Part shown: in pieces, positions 8,256 through 15,544 of the stretch
How the letters are laid out: every line of letters starts with the position of its first letter
Position numbering within the stretch: position 1 is the stretch's first letter
Source: Desulfuromonadaceae bacterium GWC2_58_13
GTDB taxonomy: Bacteria; Desulfobacterota; Desulfuromonadia; Desulfuromonadales; Trichloromonadaceae
Assembly (NCBI GenBank): GCA_001825565.1
Contig: MHXM01000151.1
Location: 13,024 to 29,519, forward strand
Length of the DNA stretch: 16,496 nucleotides
Reading direction: 5' to 3'
Position numbers and translations under genes: made by a program
Notes under the pieces: model-generated
Databases searched by the model: none
What the model saw: only the letters and a program-made list of their open reading frames with translations
What the model was told of the DNA's origin: nothing

Positions 8256-10244
8256 ATGATGCGAAAAGACTCTGGATTGCGGACATTCTTCTCGGGACTC
8301 GTGCTGCTGTTGGGTTGCCTCCTGGCCTGGCAGCTGGCCTGTCCGGAGACCGGACAGGCGGCGCGGTCGTTCAAGAAAAAGGAGTGCGCCGACTGCCACG
8401 ACGATTTTGCCAAACAGTATCTGGGGATGAAAAACCAGCACCCCGGCGTGCAGGACGGCAAATGCCTCGACTGCCATTTGTCGCACGGCATCGTCGGCAA
8501 GCTGCTGCTGGTCGAGGAAGGCAATCGGCTCTGTTTCCGCTGTCATAAGGAGACGGATTTCAACCTCGACAAAAAGACCGGCGTGCACACCGCGCTGCTG
8601 CGCGGGAAATGTACCTCCTGCCATAACCCGCACGCTTCCGATTCCGCCAATCTGCTGGCGGCCGAGGGAAGCGAGCCCTGTTTCAACTGTCACGAACAGG
8701 AAAAATTCAAAAAGAAAGTCGTCCACGGCATCATTGAGGAGAAGGGGTGTCGCGCCTGTCACCAGCCGCATTATTCCGATCAGCCGAATCTGCTCGGCAT
8801 GGCTCCGGAAAAATTGTGCCTGTCCTGCCACGACAGCAAGGACCCGGGTTTCCAGAAGGCTCATGGCGATTATCCGGTCGCCAAGGCCGCTTGCACCACC
8901 TGCCACAACCCCCACAGCTCGGACAACGCCAACCTGCTGAAGGGGAGCCTGCATAATCCGGTGGCCGAGGCCGAATGCGACGCCTGCCATAATGCCGCCT
9001 CGGCCAAGGAGCCCTTCGGCCTGAACGCCGCCGTCGGGGAAATCTGCCTCGGCTGCCACGAGAGCGCCGCCATGCAGGGGGACGCCGCCGTCAAGCATGA
9101 GCCGTACCGGGCGGGAGAGTGTCTCTCCTGCCACGACCCCCACACCTCGGAGCAACCGACCCTGCTGCGCGGCGACGGCAACGATCTTTGCTTCAATTGT
9201 CACGAAAACACCAGCCAGATGGCGCGTTTTCAGCACGCCCCGGTGGCGGGCGAAAAGGGGTGCCTCTCCTGTCATTCACCCCATTCGGCGGCTTTCCAGG
9301 GATTGGTGAACAAGTCCGAGGCGGATCTTTGCTACGAATGCCACGCCGCTGTCCGCAAAGAGGCGGCCAAAAACAAAACCCCGCACAACCCGTTCACCGA
9401 AGGAATGTGCACCAGCTGTCACAACCCCCATGGCTCCAGCGCCGAACATATCCTGGTCGGCCGACCGGATGCGGTCTGCTATTCCTGCCATTCCGGACTG
9501 GAAGGCGAATTCCTGAAATCCAACATCCATCAACCGGTTCAGGGGGGCCAGTGCACCGCCTGCCACTTCGGGCACGGCGCGGACAACGCCCAGCTCCTCA
9601 AGGCCAGCGGAGAGAAACTGTGCGCGACCTGCCACGAGAAAACCCTTCTCCAGGAAGAAACGGCCACCATCCACGAGCCCTATAAGGACGGCGACTGCCT
9701 GACCTGTCACGATCCTCACGCGAGCGATCACAAGGGCATCACCTCCGAGTCGCAGAAGGAACTCTGCCTGAGCTGCCACGACGATTTCGCCCAGCGGATG
9801 GATAATGCCCCGGTCAAGCATGCGCCGGTCACGGATGGCCAGTGCAGCGCCTGTCACAATCCGCATCAGGCGAAGCTTGGGGCCCTGCTGCTGGCGCAGA
9901 GTCCCGAACTCTGCATGGTCTGCCACACCGATCTGCAAGCGAAAATGGCTGAAGAAAAGGCCCATTCTCCCGCCCAGAGGGATTGCCAGCGTTGCCATCA
10001 ATCGCATTCGGGGAGCATTGACCGGTTGCTGACGCTGCCCTTGCAGGCTCTCTGCGGGGAATGCCATGAACCCGGGGCCGAATCGTTCCGGGAGGCGCAC
10101 CTTTCCATCGAGGCCGGGGCGATGGACTGCATGAGCTGCCACGACCCCCATTCGTCGAAAGACCCCAAATATTTCAAGCCGACAATGCATGCTCCCTTCG
10201 CAGCCAGAACCTGCGATGTGTGCCACGTTGTTGAGAATAGGTAG
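8256..10244 (+). CDS. 26-haem c-type cytochrome (doubled CXXCH repeats)
   Basis: 662 residues from ATG 8256 (ATG 8259 is equally placed behind GGAG 8247-8250). The hydrophobic signal ends near GQA/AR; the Cys in LLLGC lies mid-core and is probably not a lipobox. I count 26 CXXCH motifs from CADCH to CDVCH, one per about 25 residues, with no CX3CH or longer variant. Most come in pairs: CxxCHxPHxSxxxxLL, then about 20 residues, then LCxxCH, the doubled-CXXCH arrangement in which the PH histidine serves as the distal ligand of another haem. Hence this is a long periplasmic or exported bis-His haem chain. It lies 43 nt after oscH and 11 nt before a 16-haem relative. A 26-haem cytochrome is also annotated near omcS in G. 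sulfurreducens (GSU2495, from memory). Its likely job is electron delivery towards the nanowire; this is not experimentally settled as far as I know. Confidence 0.92.
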   Translation: MMRKDSGLRTFFSGLVLLLGCLLAWQLACPETGQAARSFKKKECADCHDDFAKQYLGMKNQHPGVQDGKCLDCHLSHGIVGKLLLVEEGNRLCFRCHKETDFNLDKKTGVHTALLRGKCTSCHNPHASDSANLLAAEGSEPCFNCHEQEKFKKKVVHGIIEEKGCRACHQPHYSDQPNLLGMAPEKLCLSCHDSKDPGFQKAHGDYPVAKAACTTCHNPHSSDNANLLKGSLHNPVAEAECDACHNAASAKEPFGLNAAVGEICLGCHESAAMQGDAAVKHEPYRAGECLSCHDPHTSEQPTLLRGDGNDLCFNCHENTSQMARFQHAPVAGEKGCLSCHSPHSAAFQGLVNKSEADLCYECHAAVRKEAAKNKTPHNPFTEGMCTSCHNPHGSSAEHILVGRPDAVCYSCHSGLEGEFLKSNIHQPVQGGQCTACHFGHGADNAQLLKASGEKLCATCHEKTLLQEETATIHEPYKDGDCLTCHDPHASDHKGITSESQKELCLSCHDDFAQRMDNAPVKHAPVTDGQCSACHNPHQAKLGALLLAQSPELCMVCHTDLQAKMAEEKAHSPAQRDCQRCHQSHSGSIDRLLTLPLQALCGECHEPGAESFREAHLSIEAGAMDCMSCHDPHSSKDPKYFKPTMHAPFAARTCDVCHVVENR

Positions 10245-10255
10245 AGGTGGCCGAT

Positions 10256-11530
10256 ATGAAAATCCTAGAATATTTTATCGTCCTGCTCCTGGTCGGTTTC
10301 GCCCTCTGTTTTTCCGTTGCCGTGGTTCAGGCGGAAGGAAAATTCAAGCTTCAGGAAGGCGCCAAGGGGAAGCTCTGCCTGGGGTGCCATTCAACCTTCG
10401 GCAGCAAGATGAAAGCAAAGCATATCCACACCCCCCTCGCCCAGGGGGAGTGCACCGGTTGCCATAACCCCCATGCTTCGGATCACGGCATGCTGATGGA
10501 CGGGTCCGCCGATTCGATCTGCTACAACTGCCACGACAATGTCGTTCCCGCCGGGGCGGCAAGCTCGCACCAGGTGGCGGCCGAAGGGAAATGCGTCTCC
10601 TGTCATGATCCCCATTCGTCCGATTACCCGGCCAACCTGATCAAAGGCGGCAGCAAGCTCTGCTTCGAATGCCACAAGGAGTTGGGAGACAAGATCGCTT
10701 CCAGCAAGTTCGGCCATGCGCCGGTCCAGCAGGACTGCCTCAAGTGCCATAATCCCCATGCTTCGGAAAAGAATGCCAGCCTGCTGAAAACAAATGAGCC
10801 GGGGCTGTGTCTGGAGTGTCATCAGACCAGCAGCAGCGGCTTCAAGAAACAGCATATGAATTACCCCGTCGAACAGGGGCGCTGTACCTCCTGTCATGAT
10901 CCGCACGGCTCGAATTCCGGAGCGATGCTGGCGGATAACGTGCATGCCCCGATCAAAAACGGCATGTGCAACCAGTGCCACGCCGAGCCGGATTCCGCAC
11001 AGCCTTTCGCGGTGAAAAAGGAAAGCTACGAACTCTGCCAGGGCTGCCACTATGAGATGATCAACGAAAACTTCGGCAAGAACCGGTTGCATTGGCCGAT
11101 GGTCGACCAAACCGGATGCATCCACTGTCATGCTCCCCATGCCTCCTCCGTCGACGGCCTGCTGCGCAAGCCGATGCTGGAGGTCTGCGGCAGCTGCCAC
11201 GCCGATACCCTGGCCCGCCAGGAACGCTCGGAGACCAAGCACCAGCCGATCAGCGAGGGGAAATGCACGGGCTGCCACTCCCCCCATGCCGCGAATAACA
11301 TCTTCCTGCAAAAGGAGGCGTCGAGTATCGATACCTGCGCTCAATGTCACGATTGGCAGACCCATTCGACCCACCCGATCGGCGCCGAGGTGATCGACCC
11401 CCGCAATCCCAATCTCACGCTGGATTGCCTCAGCTGTCACCGAACCCATGGCACGGAATACAAGCAGTTCCTCTATTATCCGGACGTCCAGTCGCTCTGT
11501 GTCCAGTGCCATTCCAAGTATCGGAGATAA
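10256..11530 (+). CDS. 16-haem c-type cytochrome (doubled CXXCH repeats)
   Basis: 424 residues from ATG 10256, chosen over the in-frame GTG 10247 because GAGG (10244-10247) sits 8 nt upstream of the ATG and the signal peptide MKILEYF...VQA/EG is then standard. I count 16 CXXCH motifs, from CLGCH to CVQCH. Pair spacing and HNPHAS/HDPHSS tails match the 26-haem protein upstream, and haems 7-10 form the same distinctive block in both: (S/D)xGFxKxH, YPV, CTxCHxPH, a VHxP-type linker, CxxCH, a PF linker, LCxGCH. The two are paralogues in register. The last three haems differ: CAQCHDWQTHSTH, CLSCHRTHG and CVQCH at the C-terminus. There is no lipobox, so a soluble periplasmic or secreted protein is likely. 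It starts 11 nt after the 26-haem gene and ends 4 nt before the NHL gene. A shuttle or shorter wire in the same electron path is inferred. Confidence 0.92.
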   Translation: MKILEYFIVLLLVGFALCFSVAVVQAEGKFKLQEGAKGKLCLGCHSTFGSKMKAKHIHTPLAQGECTGCHNPHASDHGMLMDGSADSICYNCHDNVVPAGAASSHQVAAEGKCVSCHDPHSSDYPANLIKGGSKLCFECHKELGDKIASSKFGHAPVQQDCLKCHNPHASEKNASLLKTNEPGLCLECHQTSSSGFKKQHMNYPVEQGRCTSCHDPHGSNSGAMLADNVHAPIKNGMCNQCHAEPDSAQPFAVKKESYELCQGCHYEMINENFGKNRLHWPMVDQTGCIHCHAPHASSVDGLLRKPMLEVCGSCHADTLARQERSETKHQPISEGKCTGCHSPHAANNIFLQKEASSIDTCAQCHDWQTHSTHPIGAEVIDPRNPNLTLDCLSCHRTHGTEYKQFLYYPDVQSLCVQCHSKYRR

Positions 11531-11534
11531 CGCC

Positions 11535-12434
11535 ATGCGAAAGATATTGATAAGCGCACTGATTCTGCTGCCCCTGGGGCTTTTTGCCGTCGCCGATGCG
11601 GAGGCGGCCAAGATCAAGCATCAGCAGACCATTTACGCCGACATCGAAGGGATTGCCCTGCACTTGCCGGAAGGGGTCGCCTGCGATGACAAAACCCTGG
11701 CGGTCGCCGATACCGGCAACAGCCGGGTCGTCATTTATCGGCTGGAGGCCCAGGCCATGGTCGCCAAAACCGTATTGCCCCTCGAAGGGCTTTCGCCCAT
11801 TGTGATTCGGATGAACTCCCGGGGCGAGCTCTATCTGCTCGATGGCAGGGAACGGGCCATTGTCAAACTGGGGGCGGATGGCAAGATCGACGGTAAACTG
11901 AAACCTGAAAACCTGCCCAATCCCCAGAATTTTGTCCCGCGAAGTTTCGATTTCGACCAGCAGGATCATCTTTACCTGGTGGATATCTTCGCCGGACGGG
12001 TGCTGATCCTGGATGGAACGGGGCAGTTCCTGAGACAGATTCCGTTTCCGGAAAAACATGGGTCGTTCGCCGATATCGCGGTCAGCCCCCAGGGCGCCGT
12101 TTATCTGCTCGACAGCGTGGCCGGCGCCATTTATGCGGCCGGCCCGGAAGCCGAATCTTTCACCCTTCTGAGCCAGGGATTGAAAGAGTTCATGAATTTT
12201 CCCACCAGCCTGGCCCTGGACGGCCAGGGGAACTTGTACCTCTCCGATCAGTACGGCAGCGGGTTGGCGGTGGTCAGCCGGGACGGTACCTTCCTCGGGC
12301 GCAAATTCGGCCTGGGCTGGGAAGACGGTCAGCTCTATTATCCGGCCCAGCTCTGTATCAACGACCAGGGCGCCTTGTTCGTCGCCGACCGGAACAACAA
12401 CCGGGTCCAGGTATTCAGCATACTGGAGGAATAA
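11535..12434 (+). CDS. Exported NHL-repeat six-bladed beta-propeller
   Basis: 299 residues from ATG 11535, with GGAG (11523-11526) inside the end of the preceding cytochrome gene. The signal peptide ends near ADA/EA. The rest is six NHL-type repeats, each with a P or S-x-hydrophobic start and a LY(L/V)xDxxxxxVxxx core: ALHLPEGVACD..LAVADTGNSRV, SPIVIRMN, PRSFDFD..LYLVD, FADIAVSP..VYLLD, FPTSLALD..LYLSD and YPAQLCIN..LFVADRNNNRVQVF. The protein therefore is almost entirely one propeller. It has no CXXCH and no lipobox. NHL proteins are common beside multihaem cytochromes in Geobacter, where their role is mostly unknown. As last gene of the operon, followed by a terminator, it could be a surface adaptor or fibre-binding protein; this is inference. 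It differs in family from the YVTN propeller of oscD. Confidence 0.85.
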   Translation: MRKILISALILLPLGLFAVADAEAAKIKHQQTIYADIEGIALHLPEGVACDDKTLAVADTGNSRVVIYRLEAQAMVAKTVLPLEGLSPIVIRMNSRGELYLLDGRERAIVKLGADGKIDGKLKPENLPNPQNFVPRSFDFDQQDHLYLVDIFAGRVLILDGTGQFLRQIPFPEKHGSFADIAVSPQGAVYLLDSVAGAIYAAGPEAESFTLLSQGLKEFMNFPTSLALDGQGNLYLSDQYGSGLAVVSRDGTFLGRKFGLGWEDGQLYYPAQLCINDQGALFVADRNNNRVQVFSILEE

Positions 12435-12435
12435 T

Positions 12436-12448
12436 CCCCGAATCGGGG
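12436..12448 (+). other. Short hairpin directly after the NHL gene
   Basis: CCCCG (12436-12440) and CGGGG (12444-12448) flank AAT, one base after the TAA of the NHL gene. There is no T-run. It may protect the 3' end or simply precede the stronger terminator downstream. Confidence 0.35.
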
Positions 12449-12465
12449 AAGAGGGAAGCACCACG

Positions 12466-12506
12466 AACATGGCCCCCTGGCATTCAATGCCAGGGGGCCA
12501 TGTTTT
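12466..12506 (+). terminator. Strong intrinsic terminator of the nanowire operon
   Basis: Arms 12466-12484 and 12486-12504 are perfect reverse complements of 19 nt (core GGCCCCCTGG / CCAGGGGGCC). The folded loop would be about 7 nt (ATTCAAT). The right arm runs into TTTT (12503-12506). It begins 31 nt after the last gene of the cytochrome operon and separates it from the protease block. Because the left arm starts with AA rather than a long A-run, it mainly reads as a plus-strand terminator. Confidence 0.85.
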
Positions 12507-12771
12507 GCGATCCGGCGGACAAAAGTTTCAAAGGGCGGGGCGGGCTCCCGGGTCCGTCCTTTCTTTGCCGGTGAAGATCGGCCGGGACCTGTTTCGCCTG
12601 TCGTGGGAACCTGCGCCGGCCCAGACGACAGGGCCAGGTTCCACTTCAAATTCCGGCATTTTTATCTCTAAAGATCCTCTTAACCCGAGCCGGGTGGTAT
12701 AGTGCTGGCGATCACCGGTTGGCCGGTGTATCCTTTGGTGAAATCCAGTCGTGCTTTCAAGGAGGCAGAAA
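12507..12771. other. Gene-free spacer before the M48 protease gene
   Basis: With the terminator, this makes a 337-nt gap (12435-12771). I see no convincing gene. It contains a bulged inverted repeat, 12603-12613 with 12635-12644 (GTGGGAACCTG / CAGGTTCCAC), with CCTGTCG / CGACAGG overlapping it as a competing fold, then an AT-richer stretch (12650-12684), a -10-like TATAGT and a CACCGG/CCGGTG hairpin. Confidence 0.5.
12698..12728 (+). promoter_or_regulatory. Possible promoter -10 and leader hairpin for the M48 gene
   Basis: TATAGT at 12698-12703 resembles a sigma-70 -10 box, in a gap where a new transcript must start after the terminator. No good -35 hexamer is found 16-18 nt upstream, so activator help or another start is possible. 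CACCGG (12713-12718) and CCGGTG (12723-12728) form a 6-bp hairpin with loop TTGG that would sit near the 5' end of the transcript. Confidence 0.3.
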
Positions 12772-13533
12772 ATGAAAATTATCGCTAAATTCGTTGTCGG
12801 ATGGGCAGGGATACTTCTTCTCGGCGGCTGCGCCGCCGAAGGCGGTTTGGATATGCAGAAAGCCATGGCAGTCGGGGGCGGAGTGCTTCAGGCAACCACC
12901 TTGTCGGAGGATAGCGTCAAGCAGACGGCGACCCTGGCGGCGGCGGAAATGGACAGCCAAACCAAGGTGGCGGCCGAGAGCGACCCATATGTCGCGCGGT
13001 TGCGCAAATTGACCCGGGGGCTGGAGAACTACGACGGCTTGAATCTCAATTTCAAGGTCTATCTGGCCCCGGATGTGAATGCCTTTGCCATGGCGGACGG
13101 GACGGTGCGGGTCTATTCCGGGCTGCTCGACGCCATGCCGGACGACCAGGTGCTGGCGGTTGTTGCCCATGAAGTGGGCCATGTGAAACTGAAACACAGC
13201 TATCAGCAGATGCGGGAACAGATCCTTGCGGATACGGCCTTTCAGGCCGCGGCTTCCGTTGGCGGCTATATTGGTTCCCTGACTTCCTCCCAGTTGGGGC
13301 AACTCGGCAAAACCGCGATTCAGGCGCATTTTTCCCAGGCCGATGAGCTTGAGGCCGATGCCTATGCCGTCAAAGCCTTATCGGCGCTGGGAAAAGATCC
13401 CCGGGCCATGAAAACCTCGATTCAGACACTGGAGGGGCTGTATGGCGCCGGCGGCGGCTTCCTGAGCTCGCACCCATCGAATCCCAAGCGGATTGAGCAG
13501 ATTGACGCAGCGATAGCGAACCTGAAAAAGTAA
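12772..13533 (+). CDS. M48-family zinc metalloprotease lipoprotein
   Basis: 253 residues from ATG 12772, with AAGGAGG at 12759-12765. The lipobox LGGC gives Cys20, so the protein should be membrane-attached in the periplasm. The catalytic motif HEVGH is at residues 133-137, followed by the HS typical of M48 (HVKLKHS), and the third zinc ligand is Glu192 in ELEADAYAV. A short helical N-terminal region (about 25-65, MQKAMAVGGGVLQATT...) precedes the protease domain. The closest known types are LoiP/YggG and BepA-like periplasmic proteases that degrade or help fold outer-membrane proteins; this one lacks the BepA TPR domain, being only about 250 residues. It has its own ribosome-binding site and lies after the operon terminator, so co-regulation with the nanowire genes is not shown. 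Protease class is clear; substrate unknown. Confidence 0.88.
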   Translation: MKIIAKFVVGWAGILLLGGCAAEGGLDMQKAMAVGGGVLQATTLSEDSVKQTATLAAAEMDSQTKVAAESDPYVARLRKLTRGLENYDGLNLNFKVYLAPDVNAFAMADGTVRVYSGLLDAMPDDQVLAVVAHEVGHVKLKHSYQQMREQILADTAFQAAASVGGYIGSLTSSQLGQLGKTAIQAHFSQADELEADAYAVKALSALGKDPRAMKTSIQTLEGLYGAGGGFLSSHPSNPKRIEQIDAAIANLKK

Positions 13534-13579
13534 TTTTGAATTCATCCAACGGGGAAAGTTTTTGTTCCCGGGTTATTAA

Positions 13580-14473
13580 ATGACAGATTCCCAAACAGAT
13601 TCTGAAATCGACGTGCGGCAACTCCAGGACCCGGCGGCGTCTCCGCCGCCCGGGTCAAGGGTTAAGCGGTTTTTGCGGAAATTCGGGCCGGTCGGTCTGC
13701 TGATCCTGTTCATTTTCAGCAAATTCAAATACCTTGCGGTGATTTTGCAGATCGGCAAGTTCAAAACCTTTTTCACCATGCTGATCAGCATCTGGGCCTA
13801 TGCGATGTTATGGGGCTGGCCCTTTGCGGTGGGTTTTGTCGCGCTGCTGTTCATCCACGAAATGGGACATGTGGCCGCGTTGCGGATGTTGGGCATCAAA
13901 GCGACGGCGCCGATGTTTATCCCCTTCATGGGTGCTTTTATCGGCATGAAGCAGATGCCGGAAAATGCTTTCGCCGAAGCGGTGATGGCCTATGGCGGAC
14001 CGCTGCTCGGCACCTTGGGGGCGATCGGTTGCGTCGGAGTCGGCCTCCTGACCGGCAACCCGTTCTGGTACGCGCTGGCGATGTCGGGATTTTTGCTCAA
14101 TCTGTTCAACTTGCTGCCCATCTCTCCTTTGGATGGCGGGCGGATCATTGGGGTTATCAGTCCCAAGTTATGGATTCTCGGTCTGGTCGGGGCCGTCACC
14201 CTGTTTTATCTGACCTGGTCTCCGATCGTCGCCCTGATTATCATCATGGGTAGTCTGCAGATTCATTCATCGACCAAACGTTCAGCGGCCGAAAAGGCCC
14301 GCTACTATGCGGTGAGCCTGGGTCGGCGGGTCGGCATGGGGCTGGCCTTTCTGGCCCTGCTGGCGGCGACTTCTTTCGGGTTGCTGGCGATGGAGGAATC
14401 CCTGAATGCCATGCAGAGGCGTGGCGTCGCACCCTGGGTGATGCAGGAGAATCATTCATCGCAGGTTCGCTAG
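13580..14473 (+). CDS. M50/site-2-protease-like membrane zinc metalloprotease
   Basis: 297 residues from ATG 13580. The start has no good Shine-Dalgarno: the nearest purine run, GGGGAAAG (13551-13558), is 21 nt away and partly in a weak hairpin, so a GTG at 13613 cannot be excluded. About 45 polar N-terminal residues precede hydrophobic segments. HEMGH at residues 93-97 lies in a membrane helix (LLFIHEMGH), and the second M50 motif NLLPISPLDGGR supplies Asp185 as third zinc ligand. Further hydrophobic spans lie at about 155-175, 195-220 and 250-275. No PDZ domain is present, so it belongs to the compact site-2-protease-like group rather than RseP. Such proteins cleave membrane-embedded substrates; some members of the compact group have no known target. 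It lies 46 nt after the M48 gene. Confidence 0.85.
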   Translation: MTDSQTDSEIDVRQLQDPAASPPPGSRVKRFLRKFGPVGLLILFIFSKFKYLAVILQIGKFKTFFTMLISIWAYAMLWGWPFAVGFVALLFIHEMGHVAALRMLGIKATAPMFIPFMGAFIGMKQMPENAFAEAVMAYGGPLLGTLGAIGCVGVGLLTGNPFWYALAMSGFLLNLFNLLPISPLDGGRIIGVISPKLWILGLVGAVTLFYLTWSPIVALIIIMGSLQIHSSTKRSAAEKARYYAVSLGRRVGMGLAFLALLAATSFGLLAMEESLNAMQRRGVAPWVMQENHSSQVR

Positions 14474-14580
14474 GAGCCTGTCGGACTTGACGGGCCGAAG
14501 CGAAGAATTGGTCGTTTGGGTCCGCCGCCGCATCCTGAACATCCCGCAACGAGAGAAATGATCAAACACGGAGGAAATGG
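14474..14580. other. Short intergenic spacer
   Basis: 107 nt between the M50 gene and the hydrolase gene. I see no terminator and no clear promoter. It ends in a good ribosome-binding site GGAGG (14570-14574). The stretch AGGAGCCTGTCGGACTTG near its start looks like a dispersed intergenic element, but this single copy cannot show that. Confidence 0.35.
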
Positions 14581-15483
14581 ATGAAAAAAATGATTGCGTT
14601 CGCCACTCTGGCCCTGACCCTGCTGTTGTTCGTCCCGGCCTCTTTTGCCGAACTGACCAAACTGGCGGACAACGTTTATGCCTACGTCGGGGTCAAGGAT
14701 GCCTCGCCGGCCCATAGCTATGCCGCCAATGCCGGTATCGTCATTGGCCGGGACGGCATTCTGGTGATCGATACCCTGATATCCGCCAGGGAGGGCCAGC
14801 GTTTTCTGGCCGATATCCGTAACCTGACCGACCTGCCGATCCGATATGTGGTCAACACCCATACCCATCTGGACCATGCCTTCGGTAATTGTGTCTTTGC
14901 CAAACTGGGGGCCACGGTGATCTCCCAGGAGGCCGACCGGGCGCTGCTCGCCAGCCAGGGGGCCGATATCCTGAAAAGGGCCGGCGAATACGGTTTGACG
15001 CCGGAAGACATGGCCGGCACCGAGATTGCGGTACCGACCCTTGCCTTCGGCGACCACCTCGCCATCGATCTGGGAGGGGAGGAAGTACGGCTGATCCGCA
15101 CCGCGCCATCCCATACCGCGGGGAGCCTGGTTGTGCACGTCCCTTCCCAAAAGCTGCTCTTTGCCGGCGATATCCTTTTTACCGATTTCCATCCGTATCT
15201 GGCGGACGGTGATTTCGACGGCTGGATCAAGACGCTTGATGCCCTGATGACCATGGACGTGGAACGGATCGTCCCGGGCCACGGGCCGCTCTCGACCAAG
15301 CAGGATCTGCGCGAGATGAAGGAATACCTGGTGCTCTTCGATAAAAAGGCCAGGGAATTGGCGGCCGCTTCGCCGGATGCCGAAGCCATCGCCACGCAAC
15401 TTCTGCTCATTCTGCCGAAACGCTCCATGGCCGAATGGATGGTTGAGACGAATGTGAAGGGCAGGTATTCAGCGAAGAAATGA
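14581..15483 (+). CDS. Exported metallo-beta-lactamase-fold hydrolase
   Basis: 300 residues from ATG 14581, with GGAGG at 14570-14574. A signal peptide ends at SFA/EL, so it acts in the periplasm. The binuclear metal motif is complete: His94-x-His96-x-Asp98-His99 (HTHLDHAFGN), His178 (SHTAGS), Asp197 (AGDILF) and His234 (PGHGP). Residues before it (NVYAYVGVKD, NAGIVIGRDGILVIDTL) are the usual first strands. The pattern is that of glyoxalase II/SoxH/quinoprotein-relay-type hydrolases rather than a resistance enzyme. These families hydrolyse thioesters or sulfur-linked substrates, but the reaction cannot be read from sequence. The gene is followed at 60 nt by a diheme cytochrome gene; the TGA lies in an inverted repeat shared with that gene's start codon. 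Confidence 0.87.
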   Translation: MKKMIAFATLALTLLLFVPASFAELTKLADNVYAYVGVKDASPAHSYAANAGIVIGRDGILVIDTLISAREGQRFLADIRNLTDLPIRYVVNTHTHLDHAFGNCVFAKLGATVISQEADRALLASQGADILKRAGEYGLTPEDMAGTEIAVPTLAFGDHLAIDLGGEEVRLIRTAPSHTAGSLVVHVPSQKLLFAGDILFTDFHPYLADGDFDGWIKTLDALMTMDVERIVPGHGPLSTKQDLREMKEYLVLFDKKARELAAASPDAEAIATQLLLILPKRSMAEWMVETNVKGRYSAKK

Positions 15484-15544
15484 TTTTTGAAAAACCGGTG
15501 CCCCTCGCCGCTTTCCCATTTTAAACTCACAGGTTCAAAAATCA
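15481..15544 (+). promoter_or_regulatory. Inverted repeat linking hydrolase stop and cytochrome start
   Basis: TGATTTTTGAA (15481-15491) is the exact reverse complement of TTCAAAAATCA (15534-15544). The left arm starts with the hydrolase stop codon and the right arm ends on the A of the cytochrome ATG. In mRNA an 11-bp, AT-rich stem with a 42-nt loop would cover the start region, suggesting translational control or coupling. Confidence 0.4.

Noticed and set aside
8256..8360. Lipobox in the 26-haem cytochrome (LLLGC)
   Set aside because: Leu at -2 is poor for a lipobox, and the hydrophobic core continues past the Cys; a normal signal peptidase site GQA/AR follows.
6320..8524. 734-codon open frame on the minus strand
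   Set aside because: It is antisense to oscH and the start of the 26-haem gene; the F/Q/G-rich composition is a mirror of the real codon bias and shows no family features.
8390..11520. CRISPR-like or direct-repeat array
   Set aside because: The periodicity comes from CXXCH and HNPH-type codons in two coding sequences; the units are not identical and have no spacers.
8163..11617. Long minus-strand frames over the cytochrome genes
   Set aside because: Regular repeats in them are the complement of CXXCH codons; no independent coding features.
12469..12702. 77-codon open frame in the gap
   Set aside because: It starts inside the terminator stem, has no ribosome-binding site and no recognisable protein feature.
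14581..15483. Antibiotic-resistance beta-lactamase
   Set aside because: The metal motif is general to the fold. Nothing in the sequence or neighbours points to beta-lactam hydrolysis; the type resembles SoxH/glyoxalase-II-like hydrolases.
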